Shown here: positions 7,209 through 13,782 of the stretch, one piece after another
How the letters are laid out: every line of letters begins with the position of its first letter
How positions within the stretch are numbered: position 1 is the first letter of the stretch
Assembly (NCBI GenBank): GCA_964389495.1
Contig: CAYMDU010000029.1
Coordinates: 1 to 17,186, forward strand
Length of the DNA: 17,186 nucleotides
DNA from: RGIG3009 sp964389495
GTDB taxonomy: Bacteria > Bacillota > Clostridia > Oscillospirales > Acutalibacteraceae
Reading direction: 5' to 3'
The notes under the pieces: model-generated
What the model was told of the DNA's origin: nothing
Seen by the model: the letters and a program-made list of their open reading frames with translations, nothing else
Databases searched by the model: none
Made by a program: the position numbers and the translations under genes

Positions 7209-8834
7209 ATGTTAACGGAAAAGCAGATGGAAGAACGGATTGCCCAGCTATCGTTGGACGAATTGGTTGGCCAAGTGCTGAACTTCGAGTTTAACGAGCG
7301 CCGCCACAAACGAGAGTGGATTGAACAGGTGATTCGCGAAACCCACCCCGGCAGCATCTACTACGGCAACAACAGCGACGAATTTTCGGAATGGATTCGC
7401 GGTTTGGCCAAAACCTATTGCCGTGTCCCCATGATGTATGTGGCGGATGTGGAACACGGCCCCGGTTGCGGCGCGCCGAACGAGCCGGTGTTGCCCAAGC
7501 CGATGGCTTGGGGCGCGGCAGACGATCCCGACTTGGTGGAGCGTGCTCATCACGAAACGGCGCGGATTTGCCGTAAGCACATGCGCCATTTGGCGTTGGC
7601 GCCGGTGGCCGATATCAATTTTAATTTTAACAACTGTTTGGTGAACACGCGTGCGGTGTCGGACGATACCGATGCGGTGATTCGCAATGTGGCGGCAGCG
7701 GTACGCGGCTTCCAAAAAGACGGCCTGATGGCGGCCTGTTGCAAGCATTTTCCCGGCGATGGTGTGGACCAACGGAACCAGCACTTTTTGACAAGTATTA
7801 ACTCGTTGTCCCAAGAAGACTGGATGAACACCTACGGCCGGGTATACAAAGCCATGATGGACGAAGGCTTGATGTCCATTATGGTGGCGCATATTGCGTT
7901 GCCCGCGTTTGACGAAAAGGTGAACGAGGTGCTGGGCTATCCGCCGGCCACGCTCAGCAAAAACCTGATGACCGGATTGCTGAAAGATAAGTTGGGTTTC
8001 AAGGGTTGCATTGTGTCCGATGCCATGAGCATGGTGGGCGCGTGCGCCATGGTGAAGGCGGAACGCCTGGCCGTGGAATATCTGAAAGCGGGCGGCGATA
8101 TGATTTTGTTTGCGTTGCCGTCGGATTTTGGGTATATTAAAGAAGCGGTACAAAGCGGCGATTTGCCGATGGAGCGGCTGCAAGACGCGGTGTTGCGTAT
8201 TTGGCGCATGAAGAACGCGGTGGGGTTGTTTGGCGAAGAAGACCAAATTCAGGCCAAGCTGGCGGCGGAACCGTTTATAGACATCAACGAGATTGGGCGC
8301 GAATTGGCAGAGCGCAGTGTCACGGTGATTCGCAATGCGAACGGCCTGTTCCCGCAACAGAAATTGAAACCCGGTTCCAAGGTGCTGCAAGTGGTGGTTC
8401 AAATGGTGGACGATACGCATCCCGAGGACCACATGACGGTGATCGAAGACGAATTGCGTGCGCGCGGCATGGAAGTGACCACCTTGGTGAATCCGAAACA
8501 CTACGATGTGAAAGACGCTGTTGAAAAGTACGATTTGGCATTGCTGAACATGCGAATCGACTCTAACAACTACCAAGGCGGCACGTTGCGCATTGGTTGG
8601 GATCAGGTGATGGCGTTGTGGCGCGGCTACCTGATGCAGCATCCGAATTTGATTTTCACTTCGTTTGGTGACCCGTACAAGCTGTACGACTATCCGTTTG
8701 CCCATACCTATGTTAATATGTATTCGGCAACGGAAGAATCGCAGCGTGCGTTTGTGCGGGCGCTGTTCGGTGAAATTGAAGCCGTTGGCAAGAGCCCGGT
8801 TTCGTTTGAAGGCTTTTTCGAACGCGGGATTTAA
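7209..8834 (+). CDS. GH3-family glycoside hydrolase (copy 2)
   Basis: A 541-residue GH3 enzyme with barrel plus C-terminal sandwich domain and no signal peptide. The nucleophile is D271 in VSDAMSM. KHFPGDG starts at residue 179, with N190 and H192 in the places of the NagZ Asp-His dyad. A beta-glucosidase or beta-N-acetylglucosaminidase role is inferred from the family; the substituted dyad makes the second less certain. The start has GGGAGG 8 nt upstream. It is the first gene behind the promoter at 7145-7173, and its TAA overlaps the ribosome binding site of the GH31 gene, which points to coupled translation. A 366-bp tract (7993-8358) is identical to copy 3, while both flanks differ. Confidence 0.88.
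   Translation: MLTEKQMEERIAQLSLDELVGQVLNFEFNERRHKREWIEQVIRETHPGSIYYGNNSDEFSEWIRGLAKTYCRVPMMYVADVEHGPGCGAPNEPVLPKPMAWGAADDPDLVERAHHETARICRKHMRHLALAPVADINFNFNNCLVNTRAVSDDTDAVIRNVAAAVRGFQKDGLMAACCKHFPGDGVDQRNQHFLTSINSLSQEDWMNTYGRVYKAMMDEGLMSIMVAHIALPAFDEKVNEVLGYPPATLSKNLMTGLLKDKLGFKGCIVSDAMSMVGACAMVKAERLAVEYLKAGGDMILFALPSDFGYIKEAVQSGDLPMERLQDAVLRIWRMKNAVGLFGEEDQIQAKLAAEPFIDINEIGRELAERSVTVIRNANGLFPQQKLKPGSKVLQVVVQMVDDTHPEDHMTVIEDELRARGMEVTTLVNPKHYDVKDAVEKYDLALLNMRIDSNNYQGGTLRIGWDQVMALWRGYLMQHPNLIFTSFGDPYKLYDYPFAHTYVNMYSATEESQRAFVRALFGEIEAVGKSPVSFEGFFERGI
7993..8358 (+). repeat. 366-bp identity tract shared by GH3 copies 2 and 3 (unit 1)
   Basis: Every base matches 11895-12260 (offset 3902), including third codon positions, while the sequence before and after carries many differences. 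The tract covers the nucleophile region and the start of the C-terminal domain. The pattern suggests recent gene conversion between the two copies. Confidence 0.88.
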
Positions 8835-8846
8835 GGAGATATGACC

Positions 8847-11054
8847 ATGAAAAAAACAAATCCGATTGTTTGCGGCAATGCGCGGTTCACATTGTTGAGC
8901 GAAGGCCTGTTCCGCATGGAATATGCAGAGAATGGGCAGTTTGTGGATGAAACCACATTGTTTGCCGTGAATCGCCAGCCGGGTGAAGTGGACTTTTCTG
9001 CCGAAGACGACGGCAAGGTGCTGACCGTGCGCACGGCGCGCATTGTGTTGACCTACGACCACAGCCGGAACGAGGGATTCACCGAGCAAACATTGCGCGC
9101 GGAAATTTTGGACAACGGGCAAGTAAAAGATGTGTGGTTTGCCGGCAAAAAGAACTACGGCAATTTGGGCGGCACGCGCCCCACGCTGGATGGGGTACCC
9201 TGTGCGGTGCCGGTGGACGACGGTGTGATATCGCGTGACGGTTGGCATCTGCACGACGATTCCGACACCCCGATTTTGGTGAACGGCTGGGTGCAAGACC
9301 GCGATTTGGCGCACAAGGCCGACTGGTATTTGTTCTCCTATGGCCAGGATTACCGCTTGGCGTTACGGGAACTGGCGCAAGTATCGGGCAAAATGGCCAT
9401 GCCGCGCCGTTGCGTGTTCGGGTCGTGGTATTCGCGCTGGTATGCCTACACTGCCGAAGATTTCCTGAACCTGGTGGATGAATACGACGAGCACGATTTT
9501 CCGCTGGATATTTTGGTTATGGACATGGACTGGCATTGGAGCAAGTGGCGGTTTGTGGACAAAGAAAACGATCCGCACCGTGCCACCACCGGCCACGGTT
9601 GGGGCGGCGGCGATTTGAACTGGACAGGCTATTCTTGGTGCACCGATTTAATTCCCGACCCCGATGCGTTGCTGAAAGAGCTGAAAAAGCGCAACATTTT
9701 GGTGACGCTTAACGAGCATCCGGCCGACGGCGTGCGTACTTGCGAAGACAAATACGCCGATTTTATGACAGCCCTGGGATACGACCCGAAAGACGGAATC
9801 AACCTGCCGTACAGTGCGGGTGACCGCCAATATATGACGGCCCTGTTTGAAAAAGTGATTCGTCCTTTGGAAGATCAAGGGGTGGATTTCTGGTGGGTGG
9901 ATTGGCAGCAAAACTCCATCTATCCCACCGTGTCGGGGATGCGCAATTTGTTGCATTTGCCGTGGCTGAACTACCTGTACTATAACAACAGCCGTCGCAA
10001 TGGCAAGCGGGGATTGTCTTACAGCCGCTGGGGCGGATTGGGTGACCACAAGCATCCGCTGCATTTTTCGGGTGATACCATCACCACCTGGGATATTTTG
10101 CGATATCAAATCCAATTCACGGCCATGGCCGGCAATGCCGGATGCTTCTATTGGGCACACGACACCGGCGGTTTCTGCGGCAAACGCAATCCGGAAATGT
10201 ATGTGCGCTGGGTGCAATTCTCGCTGACCACCGCGTCGCTTCGTGTACATTCCGCCGGCGACGATTTGGATCGCCGCCCGTGGAAATGGGGCGAGCGGGA
10301 GTGCAACGCCATTCGGGATATGTTCCATTTGCGTTCACAGTTGATGCCGTATATTTATTCCACGGCCTACCAAAGCTACAAAGACAGCGTGCCGCTGTTG
10401 CGTCCGCTGTACTTTGACCATCCGAACTGGCAATTTGCCTATTTGTGTCCCGAAGAATATTTCTTCGGTGATGCATTTCTGTGTGCGCCGATTTGCACGC
10501 CGGGCGAAGGCGAAGACAATTTGGCCCATCGCGAAGTGCGCTTGGTTGGCGGCGAATACTACGATTTCTTCACGGGTGAGCGCGTGAAAGATTATGTGAG
10601 CGCGGAGTGCCCGCTGGAAACCTTCCCGCTGTATGTGCGTGCCGGTATGCCGGTGCCGATGCAGCCCTACACTTCCCGCATGACCGTGAAAACGCCGGAA
10701 ACCCTGATTGTGCGAACCTATCCGGCCACGAGCGCCTGCGAAAATCATTTTTCGCTGTTTGAGGACGACGGCGTTTCGGAAAGCTACATGAACGGCGGCG
10801 GTGTGATCACCGATTTGTGCTATTGCCGCAGCGAAGACGGCACGGTTTGCGTGTCGGCAACGCCGACCGGCGAAGCCTACGAAGGCATGCCGCAACAGCG
10901 GACCTATCGTTTGGAACTGCCGGATACCGAGGAAATGAGCTTGGTGGCGTCTTCTCACGAAGCGACGGTATCGTACGATGCCGAAGCACGCCTGACAACG
11001 GTGACGCTGAACTCGATTTCGGCGTGGGATGCCGTGCGTGTGGAACTGAAATAA
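8847..11054 (+). CDS. GH31-family alpha-glycosidase
   Basis: A 735-residue GH31 protein predicted to hydrolyse terminal alpha-linked sugars. An N-terminal beta-sandwich (about 1-165) precedes the TIM barrel (about 170-510) and C-terminal beta domains. The nucleophile is D352 in WWVDWQQ and the acid/base is D410 in HFSGDT. SRWGGLG and AHDTGGF are further family landmarks. The WVDWQQ form differs from the DMNE of classical alpha-glucosidases, so alpha-xylosidase, alpha-galactosidase or alpha-N-acetylgalactosaminidase activity is equally possible. No signal peptide is seen. Two in-frame ATGs lie at 8841 and 8847; AAGGAG at 8833-8838 abuts the first but is 8 nt from the second, so 8847 is preferred. 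It lies between two GH3 genes in one unit and is followed by a 14-bp hairpin. Confidence 0.88.
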   Translation: MKKTNPIVCGNARFTLLSEGLFRMEYAENGQFVDETTLFAVNRQPGEVDFSAEDDGKVLTVRTARIVLTYDHSRNEGFTEQTLRAEILDNGQVKDVWFAGKKNYGNLGGTRPTLDGVPCAVPVDDGVISRDGWHLHDDSDTPILVNGWVQDRDLAHKADWYLFSYGQDYRLALRELAQVSGKMAMPRRCVFGSWYSRWYAYTAEDFLNLVDEYDEHDFPLDILVMDMDWHWSKWRFVDKENDPHRATTGHGWGGGDLNWTGYSWCTDLIPDPDALLKELKKRNILVTLNEHPADGVRTCEDKYADFMTALGYDPKDGINLPYSAGDRQYMTALFEKVIRPLEDQGVDFWWVDWQQNSIYPTVSGMRNLLHLPWLNYLYYNNSRRNGKRGLSYSRWGGLGDHKHPLHFSGDTITTWDILRYQIQFTAMAGNAGCFYWAHDTGGFCGKRNPEMYVRWVQFSLTTASLRVHSAGDDLDRRPWKWGERECNAIRDMFHLRSQLMPYIYSTAYQSYKDSVPLLRPLYFDHPNWQFAYLCPEEYFFGDAFLCAPICTPGEGEDNLAHREVRLVGGEYYDFFTGERVKDYVSAECPLETFPLYVRAGMPVPMQPYTSRMTVKTPETLIVRTYPATSACENHFSLFEDDGVSESYMNGGGVITDLCYCRSEDGTVCVSATPTGEAYEGMPQQRTYRLELPDTEEMSLVASSHEATVSYDAEARLTTVTLNSISAWDAVRVELK

Positions 11055-11057
11055 TGC

Positions 11058-11092
11058 AACTGTCCCGCAAGTGTTTCGCTTGCGGGACAGTT
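11058..11092 (+). other. Intercistronic 14-bp perfect hairpin between GH31 and GH3 copy 3
   Basis: AACTGTCCCGCAAG (11058-11071) and CTTGCGGGACAGTT (11079-11092) are exact reverse complements around a 7-nt loop. The hairpin starts 3 nt after the GH31 stop and ends 18 nt before the next ATG. The T tract is short (TTTATAA), so full termination is doubtful; partial termination, a 3'-end stabiliser or an RNase processing site are alternatives. A GGAGGG ribosome binding site follows it. Confidence 0.7.
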
Positions 11093-11110
11093 TATAACGG
11101 AGGGATTTGT

Positions 11111-12736
11111 ATGTTGACAGAACAGGAACTTCGCGAGCAAGTGGAGCAGCTGTCGTTGGACGAATTGGCCGGCCAGGTGCTGAACTTCGAGTTTAACGAG
11201 CGTCGCCACAAACGGGAGTGGATTGAGCAGGTGATTTGTGATACGTTGCCGGGTAGCATCTACTATGGGAACGGAAGTGACGAATTCACGGCGTGGGTGC
11301 GTACTCTATCGGAAAAGCACTGTCGTATTCCCATGATGTATGTGGCCGATGTGGAAGACGGCCCCGGTGCCGGCGTACCGAACGAACCGCATCTGCCCAT
11401 GCCGATGGCGTGGGGTGCAGTGGATGACCCGGCGCTGATTGAGAAAGCTCACCGCGCAACGGCACAGCGTTGCCGTAAAGGCAAACGCCATTTGGCGTTG
11501 TCGCCGGTGGCGGATATTAACATGAATTTTAACAATTCCCTGGTGAACACGCGTGCGGTGTCGGACGATACCGACGCGGTGATTCGCAATGTGGCGGCAG
11601 CGGTACGCGGCTTCCAAAAAGACGGCCTGATGGCGGCTTGCTGCAAACATTTTCCCGGCGACGGGGTGGACCAGAGAAACCAGCATTTTTTGACTTCGGT
11701 GAATTCCTTGTCACAGGAAGAGTGGATGAACACCTACGGTCGGGTATACAAAGCCATGATTGACGAGGGCGTTATGGCGATTATGGTGGCGCATATTGCG
11801 TTGCCGGCGTTTGACGAAAAGGTGAACGAGGTGCTGGGATATCCGCCGGCTACGCTCAGCAAAAACCTGATGACCGGACTGCTGAAAGAAAAGCTGGGTT
11901 TCAAGGGTTGCATTGTGTCCGATGCCATGAGCATGGTGGGCGCGTGCGCCATGGTGAAGGCGGAACGCCTGGCCGTGGAATATCTGAAAGCGGGCGGCGA
12001 TATGATTTTGTTTGCGTTGCCGTCGGATTTTGGGTATATTAAAGAAGCGGTACAAAGCGGCGATTTGCCGATGGAGCGGCTGCAAGACGCGGTGTTGCGT
12101 ATTTGGCGCATGAAGAACGCGGTGGGGTTGTTTGGCGAAGAAGACCAAATTCAGGCCAAGCTGGCGGCGGAACCGTTTATAGACATCAACGAGATTGGGC
12201 GCGAATTGGCAGAGCGCAGTGTCACGGTGATTCGCAATGCGAACGGCCTGTTCCCGCAACGAAATTTAAAGCCCGGTTCCAAGGTGTTGCAAGTGGTAGT
12301 TCAAATGGTGGACAGTACTCACCCCGAAAACCACTTTGATGTATTGCAGGAAGAACTGCGTGCGCGTGGTATGGAAGTGACCACCTTGGTGAATCCGAAG
12401 CACTACGCTGTGAAAGACGCTGTTGAAAAGTACGATTTGGTATTACTGAATATGGATATCAATGTTGGCAATTACACCGGCGGCACGCTGCGCATTGGCT
12501 GGGATCAAGTGATGGCGTTGTGGCGTGGGTACCTGATGCAGCATCCGAACTTGATTTTCACTTCGTTTGGCGACCCGTACAAGCTGTACGACTATCCGTT
12601 TGCCCATACCTATATTAATATGTATTCGGCAACGGAATTTCCGCAGCGGGCGTTTGTGCGGGCGCTGTTCGGCGAAATCGAAGCCGTTGGCAAGAGTCCG
12701 GTGGCTTTGAAAGGATTTTTTGAACGCGGGATTTGA
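11111..12736 (+). CDS. GH3-family glycoside hydrolase (copy 3)
   Basis: A 541-residue GH3 protein closely related to copy 2. The nucleophile is D271 in VSDAMSM, and KHFPGDG with N190 and H192 is unchanged from the other copies. Differences concentrate in the N-terminal third and in the C-domain, where segments that may shape the active site vary; for example HGPGCGAPNEPVLPKP in copy 2 reads DGPGAGVPNEPHLPMP here. The frame stays open upstream to 10817, but that part overlaps GH31 in another frame and is rejected; ATG 11111 has GGAGGG about 8 nt upstream and matches the paralogues. No signal peptide is present. It is the last gene of the unit, separated from GH31 by the hairpin at 11058-11092 and ended by the terminator at 12759-12798. 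Confidence 0.88.
   Translation: MLTEQELREQVEQLSLDELAGQVLNFEFNERRHKREWIEQVICDTLPGSIYYGNGSDEFTAWVRTLSEKHCRIPMMYVADVEDGPGAGVPNEPHLPMPMAWGAVDDPALIEKAHRATAQRCRKGKRHLALSPVADINMNFNNSLVNTRAVSDDTDAVIRNVAAAVRGFQKDGLMAACCKHFPGDGVDQRNQHFLTSVNSLSQEEWMNTYGRVYKAMIDEGVMAIMVAHIALPAFDEKVNEVLGYPPATLSKNLMTGLLKEKLGFKGCIVSDAMSMVGACAMVKAERLAVEYLKAGGDMILFALPSDFGYIKEAVQSGDLPMERLQDAVLRIWRMKNAVGLFGEEDQIQAKLAAEPFIDINEIGRELAERSVTVIRNANGLFPQRNLKPGSKVLQVVVQMVDSTHPENHFDVLQEELRARGMEVTTLVNPKHYAVKDAVEKYDLVLLNMDINVGNYTGGTLRIGWDQVMALWRGYLMQHPNLIFTSFGDPYKLYDYPFAHTYINMYSATEFPQRAFVRALFGEIEAVGKSPVALKGFFERGI
11895..12260 (+). repeat. 366-bp identity tract shared by GH3 copies 2 and 3 (unit 2)
   Basis: Partner of 7993-8358. The match ends where copy 2 reads CAACAGAAA and copy 3 reads CAACGAAAT. 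A second, nearly identical block lies further upstream, over the segment encoding VNTRAVSDD to AACCKH. Confidence 0.88.
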
Positions 12737-12758
12737 TGCGGTGCGGGAGCACAAAAAG

Positions 12759-12798
12759 AAAATCGGGTGTGTGAACAACGGTTCACACACCCGATTTT
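12759..12798. terminator. Bidirectional rho-independent terminator
   Basis: An 18-bp perfect stem with loop AACG: the left arm (12759-12776) begins AAAATCGGGTG and the right arm (12781-12798) ends CACCCGATTTT. The A and T ends provide a U tract in either direction. It lies between the convergent GH3 copy 3 and the GtrA-family gene and can serve both. Confidence 0.92.
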
Positions 12799-12806
12799 AA
12801 AAGCTG

Positions 12807-13211
12807 TTATTGGGCCGAGGAGTCGATGGTTTTGCGAAAAACCACAAAGCGCTGAAAGAAAAATTCCGCGACAAAATTGAACAGCATGTTCAGCACGGTA
12901 ACGAGGTATTCGTTCCACCCAACGGTTTCCACCAGCCAGTTGCCGACAACGGTGGTGAGCGGTGTGAAAACAGCATAGAAAGCCAAAATCTTGGCAAGTG
13001 CCGCAGGAATGTTGGCGGTGGAGCGAAAGGTGATTTTGCGGTTCACGGTGAGATTCCATACCACCGACAAAACCAGCGACAGCAGATAGCAGGGCCAATA
13101 ATCCTATTGCAGCAATTCGTTGAACAACGCAAAGCTGGCCAGTTGCAGAATACCGGCGCTGGCGGAAACCAACATGAATTTTAAAAAGCGAAACAGTTCA
13201 CGGGCGTTCAT
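12807..13211 (-). pseudogene. GtrA-family membrane protein gene interrupted by in-frame TAG
   Basis: Read from the ATG at 13211, the frame gives a normal GtrA-like protein of 134 positions, but codon 36 (13106-13104) is TAG, between ELLQ and DYWPCYLLS. Both sides match one continuous GtrA protein: four hydrophobic segments (about 9-31, 41-56, 67-90, 100-120) and the motifs WNLTVNRKITF and FQRFVVF. Family members are small four-helix membrane proteins linked to lipid-carried sugar transfer in cell envelope synthesis. The start is backed by GGAGG 7 nt upstream and an ATGA overlap with the GIY-YIG stop. The stop-free part after the TAG could be translated only from a weak internal start, for example TTG at 13070, giving 87 residues without the first helix. 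A true nonsense mutation, readthrough or a sequencing error are all possible. Confidence 0.8.
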
Positions 13212-13525
13212 ATTACTTCCTCCTGACAGGGGCAATCATCCAAGCGACAGCCGAGTAATTGTGATAAAGACTGGGGAGTGCGTATCAGTTGTTCTTTTTG
13301 TGCATGGGATAACCGTTTAATGTGGTATTCCAATTGGGAAGCGCGCGAACGGGAATCGGTGCGCCAAACACATTCCAACCGCAAGGGGGTGTGCGAAGCG
13401 GTATACTTGGCGCCGCGCTTTTGGGTTTGGTGTTCTTTCAGCCGCCGCCGATAATCGGTGGTGATGCCGGTGTAGAGAGAATGATCGGCGCAGCGGAGAA
13501 GATAGACAAAATACGGGCTTTCCAC
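13208..13525 (-). CDS. GIY-YIG nuclease-superfamily protein (YhbQ/UPF0213-like)
   Basis: A 105-residue protein made almost entirely of one GIY-YIG domain. The two short motifs appear as V7-Y8 and Y18-T19-G20, the arginine-rich helix as DYRRRLKEH (24-32), and the probable metal-binding glutamate as E66 in SQLEYHIK. Size and the sequence VYLLRCAD...LYTGIT match the small stand-alone YhbQ/UPF0213 group, whose cellular role is poorly known (DNA repair is often proposed). The start is GTG at 13525 with GGAGG about 10 nt upstream; no in-frame ATG is available before it. Its stop overlaps the ATG of the GtrA-family gene by 4 nt (ATGA), so the two are co-translated. A promoter is proposed at 13550-13578, divergent from that of pyrC. 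Confidence 0.85.
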   Translation of the reverse strand: MESPYFVYLLRCADHSLYTGITTDYRRRLKEHQTQKRGAKYTASHTPLRLECVWRTDSRSRASQLEYHIKRLSHAQKEQLIRTPQSLSQLLGCRLDDCPCQEEVI

Positions 13526-13549
13526 GGAGTTGTCGCCTCCTTTTTATTT

Positions 13550-13578
13550 ATTGTAACAGAAGATGCTCATTGACACAA
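13550..13578 (-). promoter_or_regulatory. Promoter for the GIY-YIG/GtrA pair
   Basis: On the - strand, TTGTGT (13578-13573), a 17-nt spacer and TACAAT (13555-13550) form a sigma-A type promoter about 25 nt upstream of the GTG start. The -10 is close to consensus, the -35 matches only in its first three bases. Confidence 0.55.
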
Positions 13579-13608
13579 GAAAAAAGTGAGCGGAAACAAA
13601 GTTTTTCG

Positions 13609-13637
13609 TTGACATACGGAAAAGAGAGTAGTATAAT
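13609..13637 (+). promoter_or_regulatory. Consensus sigma-A promoter of the pyrC-carB operon
   Basis: A perfect TTGACA (13609-13614), a 17-nt spacer and a perfect TATAAT (13632-13637). Transcription should start near 13644, giving a leader of about 140 nt before pyrC. Such a strong promoter is consistent with control exerted mainly by attenuation downstream. Confidence 0.93.
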
Positions 13638-13659
13638 AAACAAGAAATCAATCTTTAAG

Positions 13660-13765
13660 TGCGATACAGAGAGATCGGCAAGATTGCAAAATACAGTGGG
13701 CGGTGCAGGTGTCTGCGTCGTTTCGTTATGTGCATGCAAACCTTGCCGCCGGGCAAGGTTTTTTT
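13660..13765 (+). promoter_or_regulatory. PyrR-type transcription attenuator leader
   Basis: Two exclusive RNA folds can be drawn. In the first, TGCG (13660-13663) pairs with TGCA (13685-13688) and ATC with GAT around loop GGCAA, with the purine-rich internal loop ACAGAGAG; this resembles the PyrR binding site and acts as anti-antiterminator. In the second, GGCAAGATTGCA (13677-13688) pairs with TGCAAACCTTGCC (13735-13747), an antiterminator with one mismatch and one bulge, which blocks the terminator at 13738-13765. UMP-bound PyrR would favour the first fold and termination. An extra 8-bp hairpin (GCAG-GTGT-CTGC core) lies between. PyrR itself is not encoded here, so the ligand is inferred. 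Confidence 0.75.
13738..13765 (+). terminator. Attenuator terminator before pyrC
   Basis: AAACCTTGCC (13738-13747) pairs with GGCAAGGTTT (13752-13761) in a 10-bp stem with loop GCCG, and a run of seven T (13759-13765) follows. It ends just before the ribosome binding site of pyrC, the usual place for an intrinsic attenuator. Confidence 0.93.
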
Positions 13766-13782
13766 GTAAGGAGGGCGAGCGT

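Noticed and set aside
7248..9314. A 688-codon open frame on the - strand opposite GH3 copy 2 and GH31
   Set aside because: It is antisense to two clear genes with intact motifs, spans their junction, and shows no domain sense. Similar long antisense frames occur opposite every gene here (537-2006, 1336-2742, 5382-6815), so they reflect codon bias.
10817..11110. N-terminal extension of GH3 copy 3 into the GH31 gene
   Set aside because: It overlaps GH31 in another frame, crosses the hairpin, and the paralogues start at the position equivalent to 11111 with a good ribosome binding site.
5379..12736. Three GH3 genes as an assembly artefact
   Set aside because: The copies differ over most of their length, have different neighbours and separate signals, so they are true paralogues; only the exact 366-bp tract needs long-read confirmation.
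13104..13106. TAG reassigned as a sense codon in this organism
   Set aside because: Only one in-frame TAG is seen in the whole window, no other gene needs readthrough, and no suppressor tRNA is present. It is kept as a question, not claimed.
13570..13782. N-terminal extension of pyrC
   Set aside because: The stretch contains the promoter, the attenuator and the terminator, and pyrC has a proper ribosome binding site at 13783.
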